Below are positions 1-9,032 of a DNA stretch of 64,000 nt, piece after piece. The notes under the pieces are model-generated. The model made no database searches and had not been told where the DNA came from. It worked only from the letters and a program-made list of their open reading frames with translations. A program made the position numbers and the translations under genes. Where the stretch lies: positions 3,658,001-3,722,000 of the forward strand of contig JAXQJY010000033.1 of assembly GCA_037042185.1 (NCBI GenBank). The letters are read 5' to 3'. Numbering within the stretch: position 1 is the stretch's first letter; each line of letters starts with the position of its first letter. This DNA is from Sordariomycetes sp. S80-01Y. Lineage: Eukaryota; Ascomycota; Sordariomycetes.

Positions 1-170
1 GACGGAGCCATAGGCCAGCGGGTGGACAAGTGATCAAAATGGAGTAAGCTTTGTATCGCTGTTTGTCAATCATATCTACCATGTATGTCATCGCTTCGTA
101 CGCCCGTCATGCACCATCATTCCAGCCATGTCCTCCATACGCCAAAAGCAAACCCCCGCCGCCAGTCTGT

Positions 171-809
171 TCACGCCTTGCCAAAGTTGCAGCACGCCTC
201 CATGCATTCATCATTTGACCCTGTTTCCGATGAGTCGGATCCAGAATCGTACCTTTGATAGACTGGAGGAGGTTGTCGGAGGTACTCAAAGGGGCAGGGA
301 GGTGGGTGGTTCGAGTGAGATCTTCCTAGCATGACTGTACCACGTTAGGGGTGTTTGCAAATTGAAGGGGACGGCAGATGACTTACCGATGTGTCCTTGG
401 TAACAGTCTGTAAACGTCCTATCCCTGTTCAACCCGTGGAGGTCGATCTGTTCTGTGACAGCGGAGGGGTACACCATGATTCCATATTCGGCATATAATA
501 TCCCCCAGAACTCGGGAGGTATCCTGCCATCGTCGTTAGCATCTAGCCCATAATCGCTTTGCGAACAAAGGGTGCCTACTTGAATTGCCCACGTTTGACG
601 CTCGAGTGCACGAACAAGCACACATTCTCCAATATCACCCTTCCCTCATGTTCCGCTGTCTGCAGTTCCTCATCGCTGAGGCCGTGCACGTTCCGTATCC
701 GCTCCTTTGAGTATGTCATGGCAATGGACCATCCTTTGGCTATCTGATCGACCTTCTCTTCACGCCACTCGACCTCGGGGAAGTTGGAGTCTGCCACGGC
801 CGCGGGCAT
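171..809 (-). pseudogene. small hypothetical gene with an unresolved frame break
   Basis: I do not recognise this protein. One frame opens at 809 (begins MPAAVADSNF) and reads as a plausible helical segment through about 630. The continuation (TWAIQVGTLC, then an EF-hand-like DANDDGR stretch) lies in another frame from about 621. No well-placed intron joins the two frames: the only close GT..AG pairs give the wrong phase. Further on, a good donor GTAAGT after base 387 and an acceptor before base 325 extend the second frame to a stop at 171-173 with a Ser/Asp/Cys-rich tail. It may be a frameshifted relict, an assembly error, or a gene with an intron I failed to see. The existence of a gene is moderately likely; its structure is uncertain. 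Confidence 0.35.
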
Positions 810-1307
810 CTTGATTGACGTATGACCGCGGGGTTCGTATATAATATATGGCTATGCGTAAAGCAATGTGGTGTTCGTCCAAGAAGGTGGTTGGAGATGA
901 TACAAATTACGGGAAAGAGAGCACAACGAGGGACTGCGCAGAAATTTAGGGTTGACAATGATGAGTGACATATTGCGTTCTTTCTCTTTGCCCTCAAGGT
1001 CCGTGTTGGGGTCGACTGCCCGTTTAGATGCTGTTCACAAGGGTTCATGGGGCTGACCATCAGGGTCCCCAGAGGCACCATCGTCATGGCTCAACCCCAC
1101 GCGACGGGTCGACGCAACCTTCCCGATCGCGCTCGAGGTGGGATACGTTCGATTTTAGTCTGCGGCTCTTTTTGACGCGTGGCGATCTTTGTCTAACCCC
1201 TCCAATTTGTCGACACATGACCACTGGCTCTGAAGGGGTCACGTGCGGCGATGAAAAGGGGCACATCCGCTCTGCGATGTCATCACATAGGACTTGTGAG
1301 TTCCTTC
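810..1307. other. intergenic, 3' side of the HET gene
   Basis: The short ORFs here overlap in several frames and match no family I know. I see nothing further. Confidence 0.5.
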
Positions 1308-2573
1308 TCACTTGGAGTCCCTTCTCCACCAGAGGTAAAAGCCAAGCGTAATCAATCCGATCAGCATCAGAGCACGTCGCATCCACTTGCCAGTGATGTG
1401 GCTCCATTCCACTCCCTTGGGAGGTTCGCAATCGGCGTCCTCTACAAGCAGATCTGTGACCTTTTCAAGGCAAAAAGGGGTTAAGTAGTCTAACTTTTTT
1501 GCCACCCTGAGAAGACGCCGCCTATCCTCTATTTCGCTGACACCAAGTCCGAGGAAGAGCTCCTCATCGTCAGCAAAGAGCTCCCTGTCGATGGACACGA
1601 TAAACAGATAGAGATTCATCGCATGGGCAAGTGCGATTACCCGCACGACGTCAACGCTCAGGGAGTAATCCGGGAACACCCTACTCAAAAGATCTCTCTC
1701 CCAATCTGTCAGGAGACCTATCAAGGCGAAGATGCGATCTCGCAGATCTTTACATTGCGACCTATGATGCTTTCGGAGCAAATCGAGAAGTGTCTCTTGA
1801 GGAGCGGTGGCTTCACGACCCTGTACCAAAGGCAGAGCAGAAAAGAGCAATGTGGGTTGCGGTCCTTGCAAGTCCGTTCTTCGCTGAACAAGGTCCCCGA
1901 ATTGGTCCCAGTCCATTGACGTGTCGCTGCAATACACCCTTAGGTCGCGGGCGAGACGATACTCCTGTATCACCCAGTACCGAGTCCAGTACGGCCGATT
2001 CGCCAGGTCCTCGATTTGATCCACCCATGTGAATGGATCTATGCTGACAGTCTTGAGTGGCGAGTGTTTTCTCGGCATATAGATATGTTCAGGGAGAGAG
2101 GGGAGGCCCAGCCAGGCGGACACCATCGACGCCTTGGAGTACGTGTGGTCCATGGCCCTAACTTGCGCATTGCGCTCTGCCGTACTGCCCTGATTGATGC
2201 ATATCGCATCCACCCAGATATAGCGCCACGGTTGGGAATAACTGGCTCGGCCTATGTAATGCAGCGCGGACCACAGGTTGGTCCTGACCTTGAAGGTTTT
2301 CCCGTCGAGTGTGATCGACTCAGAGGCTTCCTCGTCGCCCCAAGTGTAGGATATAGCCGTGTACATAGGGGCCTCTGACCTCTCGAAAACACCGGTGGCG
2401 AAAGCCAATCGATCCTCCCCGAGGTTGGTAGGTCGAAGAAGGCGCAGTTGTGAGGAGCTCAAAGTCTCGGTGTACTTGTAGGCCGCCACGTCGACACTGT
2501 GGCCATGACTATACACGTCGTTATCACGCATATAGGAGAGGAGCGGACGGCTCCTATGGTCGTTGAGAGACAT
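1308..2573 (-). CDS. HET-domain (heterokaryon incompatibility) protein with C-terminal membrane segment
   Basis: Single-exon gene of 421 residues. The HET domain is clear: AISYTWGD at about 73-80, IWVDAICINQ at about 119-128, and YWTRYWVIQE near 195-204 are the three classic blocks of the family. HET proteins trigger programmed cell death on non-self recognition between hyphae, and many are uncharacterised paralogs; that this copy does so is inference. The last 24 residues hold a hydrophobic stretch (about 401-416, ALMLIGLITLGFYLWW) followed by RRDSK, which looks like a tail anchor. Most HET proteins are soluble. The start is the ATG at 2573, which leaves about 70 residues before the domain, as is usual. 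There is no STAND or repeat region, so this is a short HET-only form. Confidence 0.88.
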   Translation of the reverse strand: MSLNDHRSRPLLSYMRDNDVYSHGHSVDVAAYKYTETLSSSQLRLLRPTNLGEDRLAFATGVFERSEAPMYTAISYTWGDEEASESITLDGKTFKVRTNLWSALHYIGRASYSQPWRYIWVDAICINQGSTAERNAQVRAMDHTYSKASMVSAWLGLPSLPEHIYMPRKHSPLKTVSIDPFTWVDQIEDLANRPYWTRYWVIQEYRLARDLRVYCSDTSMDWDQFGDLVQRRTDLQGPQPTLLFSALPLVQGREATAPQETLLDLLRKHHRSQCKDLRDRIFALIGLLTDWERDLLSRVFPDYSLSVDVVRVIALAHAMNLYLFIVSIDRELFADDEELFLGLGVSEIEDRRRLLRVAKKLDYLTPFCLEKVTDLLVEDADCEPPKGVEWSHITGKWMRRALMLIGLITLGFYLWWRRDSK

Positions 2574-2871
2574 CGTGAATGAGTTTTTGTGAAAGAGTTA
2601 GAAATGGCAATGATGGGTACAGAGCCCAACCCCATAATACGCCTTGCCTGGCGAGGGGTCGGCGATGAAACCTAGGCTGACTTCGGATTGGTGAACCTGC
2701 TGCATGGGCTGACTTTGCATCGCATGGTTTAGAGTCTTTCATCGAGACATTTTATAGGCCTTCATTCAGCAGAGATTGCACAATATTTCATTACCATGCG
2801 TTGCGCTCAGTCCATATGGTCCTCTCTAGCTCGCCATAGTAAGAAGCAGCTAGCAACCGCCTAATGAGACG
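2574..2871. other. intergenic, upstream of the HET gene
   Basis: This is the putative HET promoter and the 3' side of the next gene. I recognise no motif. Confidence 0.4.
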
Positions 2872-3642
2872 CTATCGCACCCCTATCGTCCCAGAGAAGC
2901 TCATCATCCGAAGTCGGGAAAAGAAGTGAGCAGCGCTCTTAACTGCTTGAGAGATGAATGTCACCACAGCTTCATATGACCCGGTTAAAAGCCCAACGAA
3001 GATATCACCCGTGTTCCTCACCTGCTCAACCAACCAAGCCACCAAGCCCACAACCCTCGCCCCAAGCACCAATATCTTCACCCCAACCCACCAGCAGCCC
3101 CAGAAAAAGGCAACGCAGAATAGGACAATATAAACCCTCCTTAACCACCTCCAAATGACCGTCTTCCAGCTCTCGCGTCTCCACGGAGGAAGGTGGAGCT
3201 GCTGGTATCTGTCTTCTTTTCGGTCGAGCATGGAAAGAATCTTGGACGCGTGTCTCAGAAGCAGGCTAGCAGTTGCGTAGCTGAAGGACATGGTAGTGAA
3301 AGCGTATCTCCGCAAAGTCATCCTCCTAGATTGCGAGCTGCTCTCGTGTGGACCACCAGCTGGCCGAATCAGTGGCGCCACGTACATCGAACGACGAACA
3401 CGTGGGAATGTCATTCGAGGATGTTCACATGGTCGAATTGAGCTTTGCGCCAGGGATGGAGGACGATTACGGGTCGAATAAACCGACCCTAGGCTATAGG
3501 CTGGAGGCGAGAGTGTGTTGTAATCGGGGATGGAGGTATCGCAAGCAGTGTATGATGGGGGTGCTAAGAGAGGTGTCTCTGCAGTTGGAGCTTCGTCTGA
3601 GTAAGGTGGCGGCGGCCCCTCTATCGGTATTAGCAGCGCCAT
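2872..3642 (-). CDS. hypothetical small membrane protein
   Basis: Open frame of 256 residues, family not recognised. The first 60 residues are Pro/Tyr/Ser-rich (PPPPYSDEAP, APPSYT), with PPxY-like motifs that often bind WW domains of Rsp5/Nedd4 ubiquitin ligases. A basic middle follows, then a strongly hydrophobic Trp-rich stretch at about 166-205 (VLFCVAFFWGCWW, LVLGARVVGLVAWLV), probably one or two membrane helices. The last 50 residues are amphipathic. The layout, a cytosolic PPxY-bearing N-terminus and a C-terminal membrane region, would suit an adaptor or cargo for ubiquitin-dependent sorting; that is inference from motifs only. No intron is needed. Confidence 0.5.
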   Translation of the reverse strand: MALLIPIEGPPPPYSDEAPTAETPLLAPPSYTACDTSIPDYNTLSPPAYSLGSVYSTRNRPPSLAQSSIRPCEHPRMTFPRVRRSMYVAPLIRPAGGPHESSSQSRRMTLRRYAFTTMSFSYATASLLLRHASKILSMLDRKEDRYQQLHLPPWRRESWKTVIWRWLRRVYIVLFCVAFFWGCWWVGVKILVLGARVVGLVAWLVEQVRNTGDIFVGLLTGSYEAVVTFISQAVKSAAHFFSRLRMMSFSGTIGVR

Positions 3643-4111
3643 TCAAGGACGGTGGAGGGTGTCGAAAGGTTCGGAATAGCTTAGATGGGATTTCTGGTGG
3701 AGTGGGTTGTGAGGTCTGTAAGTGATCGCGTTGTGATTCCGACAATTGAGGGGCGAACAACGCTTTATACCTCTACCAACAAGTAAGGATTCGAGGCAGG
3801 CTCGCAAGGCAGAATGTACATCTCGAGCCAACAGCAAACGTCGTTAGGCCTACAACTCCGGCTCCTCAAGGCGTTTCTGGGCCGCAGGTGGCCGGCCAAG
3901 GTGACCGCAAAAGAGACCAACAGCAAAGCCACTGAGCAAGGCTGAAGCAGGCAGTAAAGGGACAAGAGGTATGTATAGGTGTCATGACAATAAATTAAAT
4001 GGTATAGACGTCGAGTCAAGCCAGTATAAAATGTCCTCCCAAAAATCATCGCTTTGGTATCTCCCGCCAGGCCTCGACCGTGATGTACAAGTACAGCCTT
4101 CACTCTTTCAT
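3643..4111. other. intergenic
   Basis: Lies downstream of the ferric-reductase-like gene and upstream of the small membrane protein gene. A 112-codon minus-strand ORF here (3765-4103) looks like 3' UTR noise. Confidence 0.4.
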
Positions 4112-6694
4112 TTACAGCGCATAGTTCTCCGTATGCAGGAAAATCTCCTCCAGCTCGTCGTCGCCCCAGATCTCCGCCTGTAACCTCGCGACCGTGTTCG
4201 CCACGCCCACTCGCATAGCCGGCGGACCGCAGACGAACACAGCAGTCCTCCTCCCCAGAATGCCCCTACCGTCCGCGCCTCCCGTCGCCCACTCCTTGAG
4301 CATGTAGCCCAGGTCTGGACGGCCGTACTCCACCGACCAGCCACCGTCGATCTGGTGCGGGACCGGGAATGCGAAGCGCATCAGCGACTTCTGGAATTCG
4401 GTGGGTGTTTCGGGGAAGCCAAAGTCGAAGCCTGACGGAGGGCCGAAGGTGGATGTCGGACGGGGTTGCGTCGCCGACGAGGGAAGGTTCGTCCTCAAGT
4501 GGGCGAGTTCGGGCGCTCGCACTGGGAACTGTTCGGTCGTGGGTGTTTGCTCTGGGGGAGGTTTGCGCGGGGAGGCGGGTGCGTTGTTGAAGTGAGGTGG
4601 GTTTTCGACTTTGATGGGCGGGAAGTGGAATTCGCGCTTCTTGTCCTCCTGCTGGGGAAGCTCGTGTTTTATATCCTGGGGCCAGTCCCTGCCTTCGAGT
4701 TTGGCCTCAGCTTCGTCGATGGGAGAGATGAGTTTGCCAGTGGCGGGTGGTGGTCCCGGTGGTGGCGGCGGGAAGTTGTGGCCTTGCATGTACTGTTGTT
4801 GAGGCAGGGCGGTAATGCGATCCTCGTTCTCGGCGCGTAGCTCGCGCTCACGTTCCGGGTCACCCTGAGCTTCTGAGTAGATCATCGCCGAGTTGCGCTT
4901 TGAAGCGACACCTGCGACGAAGCCATCCAACTTGTCGTGGAAGGCGTGCGTCAGGGCACGATGGTTGTGAGCATGCGATTTGATCTCCTGCCCCGGCCGT
5001 GCGCGCACAGCCGACGTGACGAAGAACTTGCACGTCACACTCTCAGGGGGAGCAGCTTCTCTGCAGATGCGCAGCTCTTCCCGGAACCAATCCATAGCCT
5101 CGAGCTTCTTAATCGCCCACACCACGACGACCTTTCGGGTGATGGCCTTGCCGTCGCGCATGCGCTTGATGAGGTTCAAAAGCTGAGACATCAGCGCCGT
5201 CACACCGCTTCCACCGGCGATGAGAATGCAGGTGTCAAAGGCAGCCAGGTCGCGACGCATACCACCGTACGGTCCGTCCAGGAATGCCCGATAGGTGTGA
5301 AAGGGGCCTTTCTCGACCGCAGTATCCAGGACGCGTCGCGTGAAGCCGCCGTAGGGCTTGAAAACAATGGTGCAGTCGCGGTACTGCTCGCCGTATTCGG
5401 ATGGGAAGTCATCGCTGCAGAGTGAGGAGATAGTAAATGGGTGGTTGTCGAAGACCGAGATACCAGGCATGCGTAGGTAGACGTATTGTCCCGGCTTCCA
5501 GCGCATCTGAGTGGGGATGGTGATTTTGATGGCATTCTCAGCCATGAGCGTGATGGCAGCTTCATCTCCCACGCCGAAGGCGAGCTTGCGCCACGGCTTC
5601 GTCCAGTTGAGCTTGAAAAAGCGCATGCAGTAGCAGAAAGCCCAGATGGCAGCGCTAGCGTACAAGTAGCTCCACGACATGAGGTAGTTCTTGGTGTGCC
5701 AGAAAAGGAGGCCGATGTAGACCGCGCCAACCGGGATGTGTAGAACGACGAAGGCCTCGTAAGCGATGCGGCGGACAAAGGGGAGGGAGCCGACGCAGAG
5801 CCACGCCAAGGGGACGAGACAGGCGATGCCGGTGCCATAGATGATGCCGCTTCCTCCATCGAAAAGGCGCTGGAAGACCTCCATGCCACCGTCGTCCCAG
5901 ACTGGCTGGATGTAGAAGGGGATGGTGTGCACCAGGGACAGAAACAGGCAGAGGTAGCCGAGCCATCTGTGGAAGACGTTGAGACGCTCGGGGCCAACGC
6001 CAATGATGATGGTCAGGATGTTGGCCTTCATGCTGGTCGCAATGATCCACGGGGTCAGGGCCACAGCAATCATGCCAGATCTGATGGAGATCGGTGGGGA
6101 ACCGAATTGGATGCTCTGCCAATACAGCGGCTGCTGAAGGAAGCAGTAGAGCGTAACAAACGCTGTCGCAACCGCCACGCACGTCAAGACGGCGATCGAC
6201 GAGAACGTGATCCTGTGCTTTCTAATAACCAAATCGGGAATGGGGCGGTAAAACACCCAGCGAAAGAGCGCCAGTGTGTCGTTGACGAAACCGACGGAGG
6301 AGAAGTGCGCGCTTGGTCGGAACGTCTTCCCGTCTCCTCCCTCGCCCTGCTCCGGAAAGAACTGCTGCGTTGTCTGGCCCGTTCGCATGGCAGCCATGGC
6401 GTAGTCGGCGTCAACATTGTAGAGATTTCGGTAGTGTTCCTCGACTGTCTGCTTGTAGATGGCCTGACGAATCTTGTCCTGCCAGAAATGCCAAAACCGC
6501 ACTATGAGAACCGCTCCTACTAATGCCAGAGCGAAGTACGTCCATCCCAGGCCGTACTTGCCTGACTCGATCCAAGGATCAACAGTGTTGGCCTGCACCA
6601 GGCCAGGCGGACTCGTCGGGGTCAAAGGAATCTCAATGCGCTTGAACAGCCTCCGCATGGCCCCGGCGGCCATTTCGCGTAGTTGGGGAGCCAT
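4112..6694 (-). CDS. ferric reductase / NADPH-oxidase-like flavocytochrome
   Basis: Intronless, 860 residues. This is a FRE-family membrane enzyme that moves electrons from NADPH through FAD and two hemes to an outer acceptor, typically Fe(III) or Cu(II) chelates. One early membrane helix (about 51-70) precedes the ferric-reductase core. Likely heme ligands are the paired histidines 242/256 (FHRW..LVHT) and 319/333 (VLHI..FWHT), spaced 14 apart. The FAD-binding motif is HPFTI at 418-422, the NADPH motif GGSGVTA at 494-500, and CGPPAM at about 822. Between the halves of the NADPH domain, roughly 600-770, sits a long Pro-rich, charged, probably disordered insert. It could be an NOX, but the lack of NOX-specific features and the general layout favour metalloreductase. 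The substrate is not shown by sequence. Confidence 0.9.
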   Translation of the reverse strand: MAPQLREMAAGAMRRLFKRIEIPLTPTSPPGLVQANTVDPWIESGKYGLGWTYFALALVGAVLIVRFWHFWQDKIRQAIYKQTVEEHYRNLYNVDADYAMAAMRTGQTTQQFFPEQGEGGDGKTFRPSAHFSSVGFVNDTLALFRWVFYRPIPDLVIRKHRITFSSIAVLTCVAVATAFVTLYCFLQQPLYWQSIQFGSPPISIRSGMIAVALTPWIIATSMKANILTIIIGVGPERLNVFHRWLGYLCLFLSLVHTIPFYIQPVWDDGGMEVFQRLFDGGSGIIYGTGIACLVPLAWLCVGSLPFVRRIAYEAFVVLHIPVGAVYIGLLFWHTKNYLMSWSYLYASAAIWAFCYCMRFFKLNWTKPWRKLAFGVGDEAAITLMAENAIKITIPTQMRWKPGQYVYLRMPGISVFDNHPFTISSLCSDDFPSEYGEQYRDCTIVFKPYGGFTRRVLDTAVEKGPFHTYRAFLDGPYGGMRRDLAAFDTCILIAGGSGVTALMSQLLNLIKRMRDGKAITRKVVVVWAIKKLEAMDWFREELRICREAAPPESVTCKFFVTSAVRARPGQEIKSHAHNHRALTHAFHDKLDGFVAGVASKRNSAMIYSEAQGDPERERELRAENEDRITALPQQQYMQGHNFPPPPPGPPPATGKLISPIDEAEAKLEGRDWPQDIKHELPQQEDKKREFHFPPIKVENPPHFNNAPASPRKPPPEQTPTTEQFPVRAPELAHLRTNLPSSATQPRPTSTFGPPSGFDFGFPETPTEFQKSLMRFAFPVPHQIDGGWSVEYGRPDLGYMLKEWATGGADGRGILGRRTAVFVCGPPAMRVGVANTVARLQAEIWGDDELEEIFLHTENYAL

Positions 6695-9032
6695 GTCGAC
6701 CAGCGAGGGCTCTCAGTGAGAGAAACGTTTCGAATTAACCTGGGTTTGGTTGCGCTGGTGATCAGGCTAGCATGAGGAGTGAGACGGCCCTCGGCCGTGA
6801 GAGGTGTTGGTTTCACCAGAGAGGGGTGAGGGTGCGCCGGATCGAAGGTCTCGCAGGCGGCCGCGTCTTGAGCCAATCTGTCGATGCGGTGCCTGGTTGC
6901 GCGGGTCGGAGTAAAGATTCTGTAATGGGTGCCTTCAAACGCAGAAATGCTGAACGAGGTGGTTGACAGAGCAGTGAAGCTGTCTGTCGCGGAGTCGTGG
7001 GGTAAGGGTGAAGTCGCTGGCCCTCAATGGCAATGTCGTCGCTCAATGCAATGGTTGTCCGATACGAAGAGAAAAGCAGGTCCCACGGGTAGCGACAGCA
7101 GTAGAAAGTCGTGAAAGGTGAAGCAACTTCTGGAGTGGACGAAGAATATCTGAGACGGGGTCCGTGAAGTGGCCTCGGGGTGGGCGAGGAGGCGCAATAT
7201 GAGAGGACGGAAGACGTGTGGGAGGAGTGCCGAAGTGAAGTCGAGAACTTGGAGGTCGAGCAGTGTGGCGCTGGGGAAGATGTGAACGAGACAGCTCCAG
7301 CGGCTGTGGACGAGTTGATATTGGTCGAGAGGCTTGGAGAGGGTACCTGGACGGTGTCTGGCGGGATCGAGGGTGCAGATGTTGGGACCGGGGGGTGAGT
7401 CGCGGTGCCCGCACAGGACAGAGGGTTGGATCGCCTGTGGTTGGCAGTGAGGGCAGCCAAGACGGTGACAGTGAAGCGGCATGCAGCTCTAGTTGGGGCT
7501 TGTAAGTTCCGGATCGTAGCTCAGGGACGGATGGGACGCTGAGGGTGGTGGCTGGCGCTTAGGATGTGGGCGAGATGGGTCCTTGGCGATGTTGTTGAGA
7601 TGTTCACTTGAAGGATCGTCTCAAAGACCAACAGCGTCGCCTCAACTTGAGGAGCCCGACGTGAGGGGAAAGCAACACGCAATCTGTACAAGAACAGCAG
7701 GCATAAAGGATAAAGGTCTGAGCTCGAGTGATCAGCAGCTGTTGGCCGCGACCTTTGACATGATCCCCCCCAAAGCCCCCATCCGGGCCACGGAACGGGA
7801 GCAGCGGCCTACTGTCCATCACGTCCCGGCCGGGGTCCTGCAGAGGGTCCTGCAGCCGACAGCCAGTAGCAGCGACAAGAACAAGTCCATTTCGAGATTG
7901 GGGGCGGTTGGTGGCGGTTGCGCAGCGTCGAATGGCGGGTGAGGGATGCGCAAGCGCAGGTGATGGATAGATCTCGCGAGGAGGTTGGCGGTTATTTGGC
8001 GCCTGTCATTGGCCACCGGCTGGGATCACGGCGGCCACTCAGTGCGACTCTGGCAGGGCGGTGATGCTGGAAAGGACATGGGGGCCGCTGTTGTTTTCTC
8101 CTTCGCGCGCCGCCTGCATCCGGTTCCTGAGAATCGTGTTCCGCATGCAGTTGGTTCGTCCTATTCTGCAAAATGCCAGACGACGCGAGCCTATCTTGAC
8201 TTGATGCGTGCAGGAGCTGTTGGTGATGTCGCTGCCGGTCGTGGTGACAGCCGTTGTTAGTGCGCCGGCCCGCTGCGACCCCTCGGCCCCCGCCCGCCCC
8301 GGCTCTGCGCACTATCTAACTCCGGCCACCTCTGCCGAAATCTGCCACCAACAACCTCGATCGCGCACTTCTCTGTGCTGTGCCTGTTGGCCGCCGCATT
8401 TTCGACCGCACTTTATTGCCACGTCGGCCGACAGAGAGACCCGAAAAGAGAAGTCGCGATGTGAGCGGCATCCTATTCTGGTTGTCGTCTCCCACCTGTG
8501 TTGAGACGCGAGCCAACTTCGTCAGGGCGAGCTTCCGCCCCCAGACCTGCAACGGACGTTCATCCTGTCCTTGGATACATCGGCTGAGGCGGTTGTTTTG
8601 GGCATCCTGGACGCATATTTAGGAACATAGATTTAGAATTTTTGACAGTATCGAGCTATCGAGCCAGACAGGCGGATTCTCGCACGCAGGGTCGTCCGAG
8701 GCTGCCATACCTACCTACCCGGTAACACAACCACATACCTTGAGAGGCAAACTACTGGACGTTACTACGCACCCTCTTCACTTGAATCACTCGCGATATT
8801 AGGAGTCGAAAGTGAGAGCTCACTGTGTGCGACGACAATCAGGTAACTTGAATAGATAGTGGCGTTGACAGGCGCCGCGTTCGTTATCTTACCTGGAAGC
8901 TATTCGTTGTGTTAAACAAGTTTCGAAAGTTAAACGAACTGGGGTTTCAATTGACAGCATCTATGTATGTCGTCACTTTTTAAAAGCGCCTTCACCTGAT
9001 AACCAAGCTTTGCTTCAACCTTTCCTCTCCCT
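6695..9032. other. 2.3 kb gap upstream of the flavocytochrome gene
   Basis: ORFs up to 215 codons occur on the minus strand (6813-7460 and two overlapping frames), all Ser/Thr/Pro-rich and without a recognisable domain. Three overlapping open frames point to composition, not coding. A long promoter or 5' UTR of the gene at 4112-6694 is the simplest reading. Confidence 0.4.

Noticed and set aside
5200-6003. 267-codon minus-strand ORF in a second frame of the flavocytochrome gene
   Set aside because: Overlaps the conserved FRE frame; Ser/Thr-rich noise.
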